Assembly (NCBI GenBank): GCA_037178675.1
Contig: JAYMGJ010000093.1
Coordinates: 1 to 64,000, forward strand
Origin: Scleroderma bovista
Lineage: Eukaryota > Basidiomycota > Agaricomycetes > Boletales > Sclerodermataceae
DNA length: 64,000 bases
Direction: 5' to 3'
Below the pieces are notes generated by a model. The model saw only the letters and a program-made list of their open reading frames with translations. It ran no database searches and was not told the DNA's origin. This document shows, piece after piece, positions 45,898 through 56,924 of this stretch (its first letter is position 1; every line of letters starts with the position of its first letter). A program made the translations under genes and the position numbers.

Positions 45898-45909
45898 GGG
45901 CTCATAACC
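45898..45909 (-). promoter_or_regulatory. Copia-1 primer binding site (initiator-tRNA anticodon type)
   Basis: Minus-strand ggttatgagccc abuts the LTR. It complements the anticodon stem-loop (ggg-CUCAUAA-cc) of initiator tRNA-Met rather than a tRNA 3' end, the half-tRNA mode described for Drosophila copia. Confidence 0.65.
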
Positions 45910-46215
45910 TTTTGTGAGGTGAACTGGCAAAACTTGACACTAGACAAGAGTCAGAACAGACTCAGTACTTCTGTGCAAACAGAGACTATATTTAACTAAC
46001 CTAGACAAGAGTCAGAACAGACTACATGGGTCAGTATGATAGTAAAAGAGTGTGTAGGATAGTCTTACCTCAGTACTTCTGTGCAAACAGAGACTGAGGT
46101 ACGAAACAAAAGAAAACATCCTATAAAGAATGACCGTGATTATGTAAGGAATGCTCGGCGTGTCCATACTAAGAATAAGGAAAAGATAGTACTGTAGGGA
46201 CCGGGAATTTCAACA
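45910..46215 (-). repeat. Copia-1 5' LTR
   Basis: 306 bp with an internal partial duplication of gacaagagtcagaacagac..gcaaacagagact. Confidence 0.85.
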
Positions 46216-46220
46216 ATATT

Positions 46221-46439
46221 AGTGTAGACTTAGTAATAGTTCTCTTTAGAGTAGATGTTACATGTCACACGTCACGCATCACAGTCATGTCACACTATTT
46301 GTTGTATATAAACAGTGTTCATCGCTTATATAATATAACAGCTCTTGACCAGCTACCACTACCATCTCTGGTTGTGCACTCCACCCAACAGGTGAGTTGG
46401 AGTAGCAGTTCCTCTATGTATATAGGTATTGCTTCAACA
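46221..46439 (+). repeat. Copia-2 5' LTR, second part
   Basis: Contains a TATA-like ttgtatataaacag (about 46302-46315) and ends GCTTCAACA. Confidence 0.7.
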
Positions 46440-46451
46440 GGTTATGAGCCC
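46440..46451 (+). promoter_or_regulatory. Copia-2 primer binding site
   Basis: ggttatgagccc directly follows the LTR and is identical to the copia-1 site, which again points to initiator tRNA-Met. Confidence 0.65.
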
Positions 46452-47059
46452 TGTGAGCACACTGTGTGCAGCAATGCACCAGACAGCGCTCCAGCTCCCT
46501 GAGCGTCGCTTTAACTAGCTTGATGCTGTGGACCACAGTGAGCTCCTAGCTGAGCCCCTGCACAGCCACAAGGCGAAGTCGGTCGACGACTTGTGCCAGA
46601 CAGTGAGCTCCTAGTTGAGCACCTGTATTGCCACAGGCGAAGTTCATCGATGACTTGTGCCAACCATGGCGAACATCGTTGACAACTTGTGCTGGCATGA
46701 CCTAGTCATGAGTTAGCTGTTGACAGAAGTGCCTTCACTGGCACTCAGGTGTTTCTTGCTTGTCCATTGTTGCATTCACTTGCTGACTCCATTGACAACC
46801 AACAGAATATCACCATGTCCAGCACTCTTGACAAGATAGTTCCCATGTTCACTGGCTCCAACTGGCAGCAGTGGCACACTTCTATGCAGGCCTACCTTCG
46901 GGCACAAGGCCAATGGTATGTCTATTTGATGACACAACCTGCTGACGGTCACGATGACCGAAAGGAATGGGATGACAACACCGAGAGAGCACTCAGTAAT
47001 ATCACCTTGCGCCTCGCCCCCTCTATCCAGGTCGCCGTCTCGAATCTCGATAGCGTTAA

Positions 47060-48352
47060 GGACGTGTCAAAACCGGTTCTCCTCAACGATCTTACTAGGA
47101 GGTCCAGGGGTGCAGGGAACTAATGAGGAGGTAAGTCCTGGCACTAGTATGTGCTAGTTAGTGCGGAGAGTCAAGTCCGGGTCAAACGGACGAAGTCCGG
47201 GCACTAGAGAAGCACAGGGAGTAAGTCTGGGTTTTTGCGGAGTAAGTCCGGACCGCGGGAAAGTGGACCGGAGTAAAGCGCAGTTTGTCCGGACGAAGGA
47301 CATCCCAGAGGTGGGATAAGTCCTGAGAGGTCTAGCGTCGAGTCTGGGACAGAGGTGGCTTTTGCCCTCGTGCAAGTAGGAGACTTGCTAGGATCGGACA
47401 TAGGACCAAGGGGACGAGATAGGACGGAGGCCAGAGTTGGCCGGAGTTCAGGAGTTCAGATGAACAGATGGATTAGGAGAGCATAATGGGTAGTACAGAG
47501 TGGGGAGTATCTTAGTCGAGATTTGATCTCAGGAAACTACTAGGCCGGAGTATAGTAGTTTATATAGTAAACGAGAACTAGGGTGAGTATATACGGTGAC
47601 AAGTAAACACCTTAGTTGGGACAAGGGACAGAGCAGAAACGGACAGGAAAATAAAGCAGGTACAGGAAAATAAACCGGAGCGGGAGCAGACATGGGGAAC
47701 TAGAGATACAGGGACGACGGAGGAAAAGCAGGGACAGTGAAGTAAAGGGAACTAGGTCGGAAGAGGACAGGTAAGGGTTGGAGGTGGACTTAACTAATGT
47801 TAAGTCCGGAGCGATGTCCAGGACCGGAGGAAGTGGGACCGGAGGAAGTGCACGACCGGAGGAAGTGCACGACCGGAGGAAGTGCAAGAGCGGAGGGAGT
47901 GCACGAGCGGAGGGAGTGCACAGGTGGAGGAAGGGCAGAGTAGCCGGAGGAAGGTCCGGAGTTGGACATGGAAATGTCCTAAGCCTTTGGTGGACCTGAC
48001 AGAGGAAGTGGAGCAGGAGCAGGAGCAGAACTGAGCCGGAGTTGGATGTACCAGCCGGAGTTGGGCTACGTCGCAGACAAGGCTAAGGGAGTGGCCGGAC
48101 TGAAACCGGAGTAGCGACTAGTGGTAGGTACAGGTCCGACACGGAGGAGTTAGACCGCGGATCTGTCTGTAAGAAGACAGGGGTTAGTCCTGAGGCGGAG
48201 ATGGACGTAGTGACCGGAGTTGAGCTGGAGTGCAGCTATAGGGCTGGAGATGGCCGGACTAGATCCGGAGTTGCATCTATGCCTAAGGAGAGGTCAGGCG
48301 GGCCATGGTTAGACCGGAGTTGTGACTGGAAAAGTATGGATATGACAGGACG
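47060..48352 (+). mobile_element. LTR-type insertion inside copia-2 gag
   Basis: 1283 bp (47065-48347) start TGTCAAAACC, end ATATGACA, and are flanked by ggacg at 47060-47064 and 48348-48352. The body is purine-rich with many (a)gtccgga and ggaggaagtgca repeats and has no coding sequence. It shares a segment near 47570-47640 with the solo LTR at 39706-40295. It is either a long solo LTR or a small non-autonomous LTR element. Confidence 0.75.
47816..47930. repeat. Minisatellite: 15-bp accggaggaagtgc units
   Basis: About six tandem units of (g/c)accggaggaagtgcac with variants inside the LTR insertion. Confidence 0.7.
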
Positions 48353-48769
48353 TCTGGGACCACCTGAAGAAGAACTTTGGCGCCCCCAGTATTGGCTCTG
48401 CCTATGCTGAGCTTAGCAAGCTCCTGGCGACTACCATTCCTGCTGGCTCCCATCCCACTCTGGCAATCACCAAAGTGCTTAGCCACTTCGCATATCTCAA
48501 GGATGCCGGCTTCGAGTTCCCTGCCCCCATGCAGGCAATGATTATCCTTTGCAAGCTCCCTCCCACTATGGAGGTTGTAGCTCAAATCCTCAGCCAGACA
48601 TCACTGGACGAGATCAAGAATCTGAAGCCCGACATGATTGTCAAGGCCGCCACTCTCATTCGAGCAGAAAGGCACCTCTTCCCATGCTGGTGGTAAGGGC
48701 CCCCAAGCCAACAAGCTTAGCGCTGTGAAGCGCAAGCTGGCTGACCCCAAGTTCGCCCAGCAGCAGCAG

Positions 48770-51700
48770 CAAGGTGGGTCCAATGGCAGTACGAGTGGAA
48801 ACGCTCCTGCCCAAGGACAGGGAGGCCGCACTTGATGTGGCAGCAAGAAGGCTCGTGCTTGCCACGAAAATGCCCAACAGGCAGCCTTCGCCACATACGT
48901 CCACTATGATGGACCAGAACCCACCATCGACCCTCGCGCCCTGGCTCACACCCCCGGTGCTACCAACTATGGTCCCCCCGCATTCAATAATACTATTCGG
49001 GCCTTCGACTTGGCACACCGTCTGGGGGTAGAGCCCTCCTGCCAGACCATCCACACCCTCGACCAAGTTGTGTCGTTGGCAAGTGTGAACCTGGACCAGC
49101 CTGAGGCTGGTCCCTCCTCGCTGAAGCACCCTCGCCTTGAGGAGCGCATCACGATGTATGAGGAGGATGCCATTTCCCTTGGGGATGATGAACCCTTCGC
49201 CCATGAGCCCTTCGCTGACGATGAGTTCAACGAAATCGATGCGATGGTCCTCGACCGCTACAACGCGACGTCAATGGTGATGGGCGCAGAGGCCAGCCTC
49301 TTCAGGCAAGTACCTTCTGCACGCATGCTGATCGACACTGACATGCTCCCTTTACATGTGTGCTATACACCGTCACTGTATATAGCGAGTAGTCACTACA
49401 ATATGTCATGTCGTATCTCGAGTAAAGCATATATCTGTTCGTGTTTGAATGATGCGCGCTGTGCTGGCTGTAAGGGAAAAATGGTTGATGATAGCGAACT
49501 ATCTGGTGCCTTCTGGCTCCTAGACTCTGGCGCATCACACCATTTCACCAGTGACATAGGCGATTTCGCCTCCTACAACGCGCTAAAGCGAGCACACTAG
49601 GCTAATGGTGTAGCACTGATTGCTGGCATTGGCACAGTATTACTCCGGTGCCTAGACCACAACTCTGGGGATGAGAAAGTTATTACACTCACCCAAGTGC
49701 TCCATATGCCAGGCACTACTGCACACCTTATTTCTATGGGTGAAATGCTCCAGCGTAACTACAAAGTCACTGGCGATAAGTGAGGCATTAGCCTCATCTA
49801 TAAAACTGAACGCCTATGGTTTGGGCCAGACCCAGAAGACGATCACAACATCATTTTCAGGATTAGATCTATCCCGATAATTAGATCTAACTATATTGCC
49901 TCCGTGAGCAAAGTTGATTATGACATTATGCACCGGAGATTCAGGCACCCCTCGAAGGAAGTACTCTGACGCACACAAAAGCATACACAGTGTTTTCCGG
50001 AGATTCACTTTCCTACTGAGGATTGTGTTTGCCCTGGATGTGCTCTTGGCAAGATGCCCAATCGAGCTTTCCCAGAGAACAAAAGACGTGCTTCCAAGCC
50101 CTTCGAGCTGGTGCACTCTGACCTGAAATCCTTCCCGGTTACGTCATACTGGAAGTTTAAATATGTTATCACCTTCTACGATGACTATACTTCTCACACC
50201 TGGACTATGCCTCTTCACTCCAAAGCTGCAGCGATTACAGCTGCCAAAGATTTCCTCAAAATGGTGTGCATCCAACATGATATGCATGACATTGGATGGA
50301 TGTCTGATGCCGGCGGAGAGTATAAATCCGATCTATTTGATTGAGCACTCCTTGAAAAAGGAATAAAAATATATCAAAGTGCTCCAAGAACCCCCATGCA
50401 GAATGGCCATGCCAAGCGTCTAGGGTGCACTCTCATGGATAAAGCCGAGTCTATGCGGCATCAAGCCTGCATTCCTGACTCCTGGTGGGAATTTGCGTTC
50501 GCTCACGCAACCCACATTTACAACCGTACTCCGGTAGCTCACCTGTGATGGCGCACCCCCCATGAAATGCTTAAGGGGGAGATGCCTAACATCGACCACC
50601 TCCGTGTATTTGGCTGTGGAGCCTTTGTCTACCTCCCAGCCTCGGCTCAAGCAAATAAGATGGCTCCCAAGTCGGAGCTCATGACTTATATTGGTGTTGC
50701 CCCTGGCAATGAGCGCAACTTTTTGTTTATGCACTCCACCAATGCAGTATTTACCGCTGCTCACGCCGTCTTTGATGAGCATCATTTCCCTCACTGCCCC
50801 AAAAACAGGTGTGAACCTCTTGAGAACCCTTTCGGAAGGGCAAATCCGAAACCAGCCACTGATCGACCAGGGAATCCCCCTGATGATGCCGACAGTGATG
50901 ACAATGTGGAACATGACCATGGCTACCCACATCCCCAAGCGCAGGATGACGATCCAAAGCATGAGGAACCCCAGGCTCCTGAGGAAGAGCCTAACCAAAT
51001 AAATCCTCCCCGTATGCCATCTCCAGTGCCTCCACCGGCACCGAGAACGCCTTCACCGGCAAGAAACCCACCACCTCCAGCACCGCAGCACCCTGGCTGA
51101 GCTGAACGCCGCGATCCCCTGCAGTGAATACCCCTGCCCACCCCCAACGTGAATGTAGAGCACCATTGTGCCCCGGTAATGTATATGGTGAGCGGCGACA
51201 TCCCGTCGAGCAACTCCGGGATATCGAAAGTGCCTCTCAATGGCGAGAAACAGTGGGTGAGGCCCCTAGGCCCCCACAACCGGACACACCAGACCATATC
51301 CCTGGTGGTTTCCCCGACACCTCTGCAATGCCCAGTGAGGAAGATGTACAAAAGATGTGCAAGGAAGGGGGAGCAAACCTAGTCCGTTTCCTGATGGGCA
51401 AAGCCCTCACAACCAGCGAGCCTCAATATGAGAGCGTCTGCAACTGGTCCTATAAGGACATTGCTCGCTTACCCCAAGCTGAGCAGAAACTCTGGCGACT
51501 TGCTTGCCAAGAAGAGCTCGATGTGCTGTGAAAGCGCAAAGTCTTTGAGCTAGTTGACCGTCCCAGAGACCGGAAGGTCATTAAAAATTGATGGGTCTTT
51601 GACGTGAAGTCGGATGGCCACAAGAAAGCCCGCTTAGTAGCGAAAGGCTTCTCCCAGGTTGAGGGATTAGATTTCGACCAGGTCTTCTCACCAGTTGTGC

Positions 51701-52226
51701 GCTTTGAAACAGTGCGCCTCATGCTTGTGCTTGCTGCACTTGAGAATTGGTATATTACTGGACTCGACGTTTGGAGTGCCTACTTGTATGGCAAGCTCAA
51801 TGAAGAGCACACTCGATGAGTCTCTCAAAGAGCTCGGGTTTGAGCGCCTTAAGTCTGAAGCAGGCATCTTCTTCTATAAGAAGAAAGGCACCAACATCGT
51901 CATTGGTATTATCTACATTGACGACACACTATTCTGTGGCCCTAACAAGGCTGTTGTTGATGCCATCAAAGCGCAATTCATGTGCAAATGGGAGTGCAGA
52001 GACCTTGGAGAACCTAAAGAGTTCCTCCGAATGCGAATCACTTGCAAAGGTCGTGCTATCCACCTGGATCAATGCGCATACCTCCAAAAGGTCATTGAAC
52101 GCTGTGGCATGCTCAATGCAAAGTCCGCAAGCACCCCACTGCCGGCTGGCTACTATGCCACCAAGAATACAGAGCCTGTTGATGCGGAACTCCGCTCCCG
52201 TTTCCAGACGGTTATTGGGTCCCTTC
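48770..52226 (+). pseudogene. Copia-2 Pol with many TGA codons and an RT deletion
   Basis: Domains: protease (FWLLDSGASHHF, about 49510), GAG-pre-integrase (IMHRRFRHPSKEVL and CPGCALGKMPN), integrase (FYDDYTSHTWTM, MSDAGGEY, PMQNGHAKRL), a Pro-rich linker (50800-51100), reverse transcriptase (WVFDVKSDGHKKARLVAKGFSQ; then IGIIYIDDTLFCGPN) and the start of the RT/RNase H connection, ending at VIGSLL. Nonsense codons: TAG 49598-49600; TGA 49781-49783, 49967-49969, 50342-50344, 50546-50548, 51529-51531 and 51589-51591. A deletion of about 40 codons or more in RT joins GKLNEEH to LDESLKELGF near 51812. Pol is broken at 52229 by copia-3. Confidence 0.85.
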
Positions 52227-52799
52227 TGTGTAGCAACAAAACTGGGGCAACAGCAACGGGTAGCGCAAGTGTACCTTTGATAGCTAGTAGCTGGTTCTTG
52301 AAGTTGAGTTGTTTTTATGAAGTGGTGAGTAATGAGAGAACAGTTGAACTGTATTGAACTAGGTGTTAGACACTGAGTTCGTTCTTTTATTACATGGGAT
52401 ATCCTACAGGGTATATATACCTGTGGTACATGGTCTGTGCATAGATAAGTATTATTCTTGCCTATTTCACCATAGTCCCATATGTAGTAGGTGCAGTTTC
52501 CATAAACGTAGTTATCTGGAAATGTGCCTGTAACATGCATCAGCATGTGTTATACACGTGCCTTGCATCATCAGCAAACCAACCCTAATGGGTAGCTGAG
52601 CTGACAGCACTTGACAGCACTTAGCTGAGCACCCAGTCTGTCCGACTCTGTCCGACTCTGCACCAGTCTGGTCCAGCCTGACAGTCACTCCATTGTATCC
52701 AGTAGTAGAGTAAAAAAAAAAAAAAGTTTATTAAAATAGAACTAGTACTACGAATACAAAGTAAATAATATATATGTTCATACGGCGAGGGGTGAACGG

Positions 52800-53290
52800 G
52801 GATCGTCGTCGTGCAGGTGACCATCGTTGAAGGCTGGGTGTCGCCATCGTTCCTGGTGGTGATTGCCATGTTGTCGATGCAGGTGGTGGAGTTGTCGTTG
52901 TCATCGCTGGTGGACGCGTCGTCGACGCAGGTGGAGTCGTTGTCGTCATTCTCGTTGTCGTTGTTGTCATTGTCGCTGGTGGACGCGTCATTGACGCAGG
53001 TGGTGGTCATTGTCGTCGTCGGGTCGCGACAACGATGCTGGTGGTGGTATGGTGGCCATGTCGTCGGGTACCGTCGCTGGTAGCTGTTGTTGTCGTGTTG
53101 GTGCTGGCCGTCGCTGTTGTTGTCGTCATCTGGTCGACAACGCGGGTGGTGGTGGTCACGTCAACGATGCTGGTGGTGGCTGGTGTCGTCGCCATTGTCC
53201 GTCATTGGGGTCGTCGTCGTCGCTGATGGTGGTGGTCACATCGACGACGTTGGTGGTGGTGATGGTCGGTGGTGGCTGTGGGCGAGGTGC
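52800..53290. repeat. GTC/GGT trinucleotide-rich minisatellite (left fold-back arm)
   Basis: Dense gtcgtc, ggtggt and gtcgacgatg units; apparent open frames on both strands are low complexity. Confidence 0.8.
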
Positions 53291-53409
53291 GTAGTGAAGT
53301 CGTAAATACTATTAGAAAATATTGGTAGTTCAATATGCTGATATAATCATTACACAAACACAGGCACACACACACAATTGAAAAATTTCTCTAAGTCTCT
53401 TATTCTCTT

Positions 53410-53930
53410 CATCTTCCACCACCACCACACCACACGTCGACCACCACCTGACAGCCACCACCACTGTCGACGATGACGACGACGCGACCACCACCACCCC
53501 AGTACCGTCGACGAAGACGACGACGACGATGGGGCCACCACCACCCACTACCGTCGACAACGACAACAACGACCCACCACCACCGTCGACGCGACCACCA
53601 CCACTGTCGATGACAACAACAACGACCCACCACCGTCAACGCAACCACCACCACCCCACTACCCTCGACGAAGACAACAACGACCCACCATCCCACCACC
53701 GTCGACGGAACCACCACCACCCCACTACCATTGATGACAATGACAACGACTACCACCACCACCCGACAGCCACCACCACTACCGACAACGACAACGACCA
53801 CAACCACCTCGATGACGACACGACCACCACCCCACTACTAGCGATGACAATGACGACACCACCCCCTGCCTGTGCTGATGGCCACCCCACCACCATCGTT
53901 GACGATGACACGGCCACCACCTCGATGACC
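53410..53930. repeat. ACC/GAC trinucleotide-rich minisatellite (right fold-back arm)
   Basis: accaccacc, gacgacgac and gtcgacgacg units; antisense of the left arm. The poly-Val/Gly and poly-Thr/Pro frames here are not genes. Confidence 0.8.
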
Positions 53931-54306
53931 GCCATTAGTATATAGTATATAATATTTATTCTCTGTACTGTACACAATTAATACAAATTGATTAACCTGA
54001 ACACTGAGTGAATTAAGATGGACAAAAACTAAGTACAGGCAATAAGGATATTGGTACTGTTGGCTTGTACAAGGCCTTCTGGGACAGTCTGGGACAGCTG
54101 GAACAGCCTGGGACAAGTACTGGAACAGTCTGTCCAGTTCTAGCCAGTTAGGTACCTTGTTGGGAGAGCTGGGGTTCTGGGAGAGCTGTCCAGTACTGGA
54201 CAATACTGGACAGGGGAGGGTTGGTTTGCTGATGATGTGATAGTTCCGGCTATCTTGTGAAGCCGGTCATGTGATCTACCGGTAATCCAGTTGACACTAC
54301 TCTGAA

Positions 54307-54600
54307 TCACATGTAACTGTGATCTCTGGAAATCTCCAAGATTAGATTAAGATAAGATATAATCATACTTTCTTGTCTCCACTCCTCGCAATTGTCTTGG
54401 AATTTCTGCCATGTCAGATTCTTTGTCATCATATCAGCTTTCTGCTGATCAGTAGGAACATAGTCAAGCAAGAAAGTATTCTTCTCAATGCATTCGCGAA
54501 GGAAATAATACTTGATATTGATGTGCTTTGACCGTCCTTCCATTACTGGATTCTGCGCGATATGTATAGCGCTGTCACGCACCAAACGTGTTTGGTACTG
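54307..54600 (-). pseudogene. Copia-3 RNase H C-terminus, fragment
   Basis: About 92 residues end in a copia-type terminus: IHIAQNPVMEGRSKHINIKYYFLRE, then DYVPTDQQKADMMTKNLTWQKF. It stops just before its 3' LTR. The upstream part is missing beyond about 54600. Confidence 0.8.
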
Positions 54601-55084
54601 TGGACATGGAGAAAGTTAGCCGATGAAACTAATGTGAAGAACGCACCCAAGATCTGTTGAAAGATTGTCCCGACTTGAGGGATACAGACAGCCCTCGCTA
54701 TCCATATCACGCAAAGTCAAGACTATCCTTATGCGAAGAATGAATACAAGCTTGTCATAGCCATCTATCGCACAAGAATGACTATCCTGGAGCAAGAGAT
54801 GAATGCCATCGTCTGGCAGTCATCCCTCGCACAAGAACCGCCAAGAAGCAGAAGAATCCAAGGATTGATGATCATTTCAGTATGAGAGAGGAATGCAACC
54901 TACTGCAGTCCAACTCCCATACCAGAACAACCAAAGAAGCAGAAGAAACGATAGAGAAATGAAGGAGAAAAGGAAGAATCATTTTTAGCGCCCAAATGTC
55001 AAATTTAGGTGCCCAGTGCCGGCATTCCGATATTTTGAATAGCTCTGCCATTTTTGAAGCTATCAATCATGTGACTATACCATC
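54601..55084. other. Unassigned stretch right of copia-3 fragment
   Basis: Purine-rich, with repeated agaagcagaagaa motifs. I see no gene and no clear element boundary. Confidence 0.4.
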
Positions 55085-55582
55085 ATGGAGCCTAAACCAT
55101 GGTCTATCTGCCTGTCAAGTTCCGACGTAAATCCATTCATTTCCCATGGAGATATTCCACCCGCAATCCAGACACCCGCTTCATCACTCACTATGGAGTC
55201 CACATTTTCTCTGGAACGTTTCTCCACTATTGCAGCAGACCTCAATTATGTCCTGCTTTTGGAACAGCCTCTCCCTGAGCTCCTGTGTACTGTCTGGTAC
55301 ATATCTTCCCAGCCTGCTCCCCCAGTCCCTCTCGTTCTTGGTCAGCGCGTTCTCCTCGTCAGTCCTGCATCACGCACATACTTTGGTCGTCTCAAGTCTA
55401 TTGTTAGACTTGAAAATTCATACCTGGTCGTCTCTGTGTCTCCTGAGTCCTCTGCATATGGTCCTTTTATCCCAGAGTCTTGTCACATCCATCTCCCTCT
55501 ATCATTCATCTCGCTTCCCTGGACACATCGAATCCGCTATTCACATTTCACTTCCCTGCTATCCCACAACAAACACGAATGA
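55085..55582 (+). CDS. Hypothetical protein, 165 codons
   Basis: An open frame beginning MEPKPWSICLSSSDVN and containing VLLEQPLPELLCTVWYISSQP, YFGRLKSIVRLENSYLVVSVS and a C-terminal CHIHLPLSFISLPWTHRI. The alternation of hydrophobic and polar residues looks like a real globular domain, but I do not recognise it. It sits upstream of an LTR-like promoter, so it may be the last ORF of a retroelement. Confidence 0.35.
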   Translation: MEPKPWSICLSSSDVNPFISHGDIPPAIQTPASSLTMESTFSLERFSTIAADLNYVLLLEQPLPELLCTVWYISSQPAPPVPLVLGQRVLLVSPASRTYFGRLKSIVRLENSYLVVSVSPESSAYGPFIPESCHIHLPLSFISLPWTHRIRYSHFTSLLSHNKHE

Positions 55583-56570
55583 AACAGTGCTCTAGAACCC
55601 TTCTTAGGAGCCCTAATAGAGTACAGAACCTTCCCCTTACTGCTCAAGGGAAGACTGCACTTCGGGAGCACCAAATTTCGTGTTTTTGCTCTACAGAAGC
55701 TCAATCCAAGGGATTTGTGACACTCTGTGACCAGCTGTGACTCTACTTGTCATTCCAGGCCCCCTGACACTGCTCTTCTGGTCAGATCAATTCTTTTATT
55801 ATCCCCCAGCCACTCCCATCAGTGGCACTGCTTCAGAAGCTCATCTCCAGATCTAAAGTTCAATCAATCACAGGTTGTGCTTCCCTTCTGTCTGAGTCAC
55901 ACAGAGTCACTCTGGCTCACTCTGACTCACTCTGCTGCGCATTATTCATCCCCTCTTGGCATTACTAATCCCCATTACTCCCCTTACCAATCACTTACCA
56001 ATCATCCTTCAAATCATGCTTATCATGCTGCTTATCAATTCATGACTCATGCCCCTATGATTCATATGCATTATGTCATCGCATATGCTCATTTAGCTTG
56101 GATCTACTCATCCCATGCTTTCCCCCCCTCTCTTTTGGGCCCCATGCAATGATTTTTCCATATTCTTGGTTATACACCCCTTTTTACCTATGTTTTTGCT
56201 CTTTCCCTTGGCTCAGCAGCTTGTTCAGGCTCTCCCCATTGATGACTCAGCCTGATTACACTGCTTATCAATCGCTTACCAATCTCTTACCAAGCACTTA
56301 GTCATTTGTGCTTACAGGGCCACAGCCCCTCCTGTATATAAACCAGCAGCCAAAGGCTGCAAGGAAGTGTCTGCTTCCCCCTCAATAAAGCGACCACATT
56401 CACTCTCCCTCTCTGTCTATAAGCTCTATCTCTGTCTTTGGACTTGTAGGTCACTCAGTGCTGGCCTAAAGCTCCTATATTGTTGTTTATCAGATATATC
56501 TTGTATCTGATCATTTCTCTAGGCTGAAGCGCAGTCTAGCATCACTGTCCACTCCATCCCATCACTGTTC
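55583..56570 (+). other. LTR-like region with TATA and polyadenylation signals
   Basis: cctgtatataaacc (TATA at 56335-56340) is followed 45 bp later by aataaag (56384-56390), an arrangement typical of a short R region. Upstream are several direct repeats of cttaccaatca. I could not find paired TG..CA ends or a target duplication, so element identity is uncertain. Confidence 0.35.
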
Positions 56571-56924
56571 ATCGCATTTTTGAAGCAGGAACCCTGTCCC
56601 CTTGCTTCCCCTCTGCTCCATCACTGCTGTATCACCCCTATCATCAATCTATCATCGCTCTTCAATCCCAGGACTCTTCCTAACCACTGTGGTAGGCTGA
56701 AGAAGAGTCAATACCATCCCCAGTCGCATCCCATCCCCATCAGAAGCCCTTCCCTTCCCTCCTGCATCCTGCCTGAAGGCGTGCAGCACATCCCCCTGAG
56801 GAGATTAAATACCAGAAACACAAAGGAAGACCACCACTCGCATATTGCTGTCATTTGGTGTTGGTTGTTGATTGTTCTGACCTCTTCCCTCACTTAGGCG
56901 CACACTGCGGTAGTTACTGACACA
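56571..56924. other. Upstream flank of the Harbinger accessory gene
   Basis: C/T-rich (ccccatcc, ccatcac) with no recognisable protein. Confidence 0.3.

Larger units (their letters stand above)
41046..46220 (-). mobile_element. Copia-1: complete but dead Ty1/copia element, minus strand
   Basis: LTRs lie at 41051-41295 and 45910-46215, with target duplication atatt at 41046-41050 and 46216-46220. On the minus strand the LTR begins TGTTGAAATTCCC and ends CCTCACAAAA, directly followed by the primer site. The upstream LTR is longer because of a ~61-bp internal duplication around gacaagagtcagaacagac. It sits inside the 5' LTR of copia-2. Confidence 0.85.
46815..48700 (+). pseudogene. Copia-2 Gag, split by an LTR insertion
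   Basis: The first part (from MSSTLDKIVPMFTGSNWQQW, about 46815) reads to VKDV at 47064; the continuation WDHLKKNFGAPSIGS follows at 48353, joining in frame once the insertion and one ggacg copy are ignored. It continues through LSKLLATTIPAG and IILCKLPPTMEV to about 48690, where a frame change (KAATLIRAERHL) breaks it. A capsid-like region is visible; the zinc knuckle region (48700-48900) is degraded. Confidence 0.75.
40984..52228 (+). mobile_element. Copia-2: decayed Ty1/copia element hosting nested insertions
   Basis: The 5' LTR starts TGTTGAAG at 40984, is interrupted by copia-1, and ends CTTCAACA at 46439; the two ends are an 8-bp inverted pair, as expected for one LTR. A primer site follows at 46440. 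Gag starts near 46815, is split by an LTR insertion (47065-48347), resumes at 48353, and pol runs to 52228, where copia-3 breaks it. No 3' LTR is seen. Confidence 0.75.
52566..54237. mobile_element. 1.7-kb fold-back element with 21-bp terminal inverted repeats
   Basis: Ends at 52566-52586 and 54217-54237 are perfect reverse complements (start CATCATCAGCAAACC). The subterminal zones hold short repeats (tctgtccgactctg left; gggacagtctgggacagctgg right). Inside, the left half (52800-53290) is a gtcgtc/ggtggt repeat and the right half (53410-53930) is its complement type (accacc/gacgac), so the element can fold along most of its length. No transposase is encoded. TG flanks both ends, but I am not certain of the target duplication. 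Confidence 0.7.
52229..54296 (-). repeat. Copia-3 3' LTR (minus strand), interrupted by a fold-back element
   Basis: On the minus strand it begins TGTCAACTGGATTACC at 54296 and ends TTTTGTTGCTACA at 52229, about 396 bp without the insertion. It contains a TATA-like ggtatatatacc (52418-52431) and a downstream taataaaag polyadenylation-type signal, in LTR order. No second LTR is in the window. Confidence 0.65.

Noticed and set aside
53330..53810. Poly-Val/Gly and poly-Thr/Pro open frames on both strands
   Set aside because: They are by-products of the GTC/ACC trinucleotide repeats in the fold-back element, with no start context or domain.
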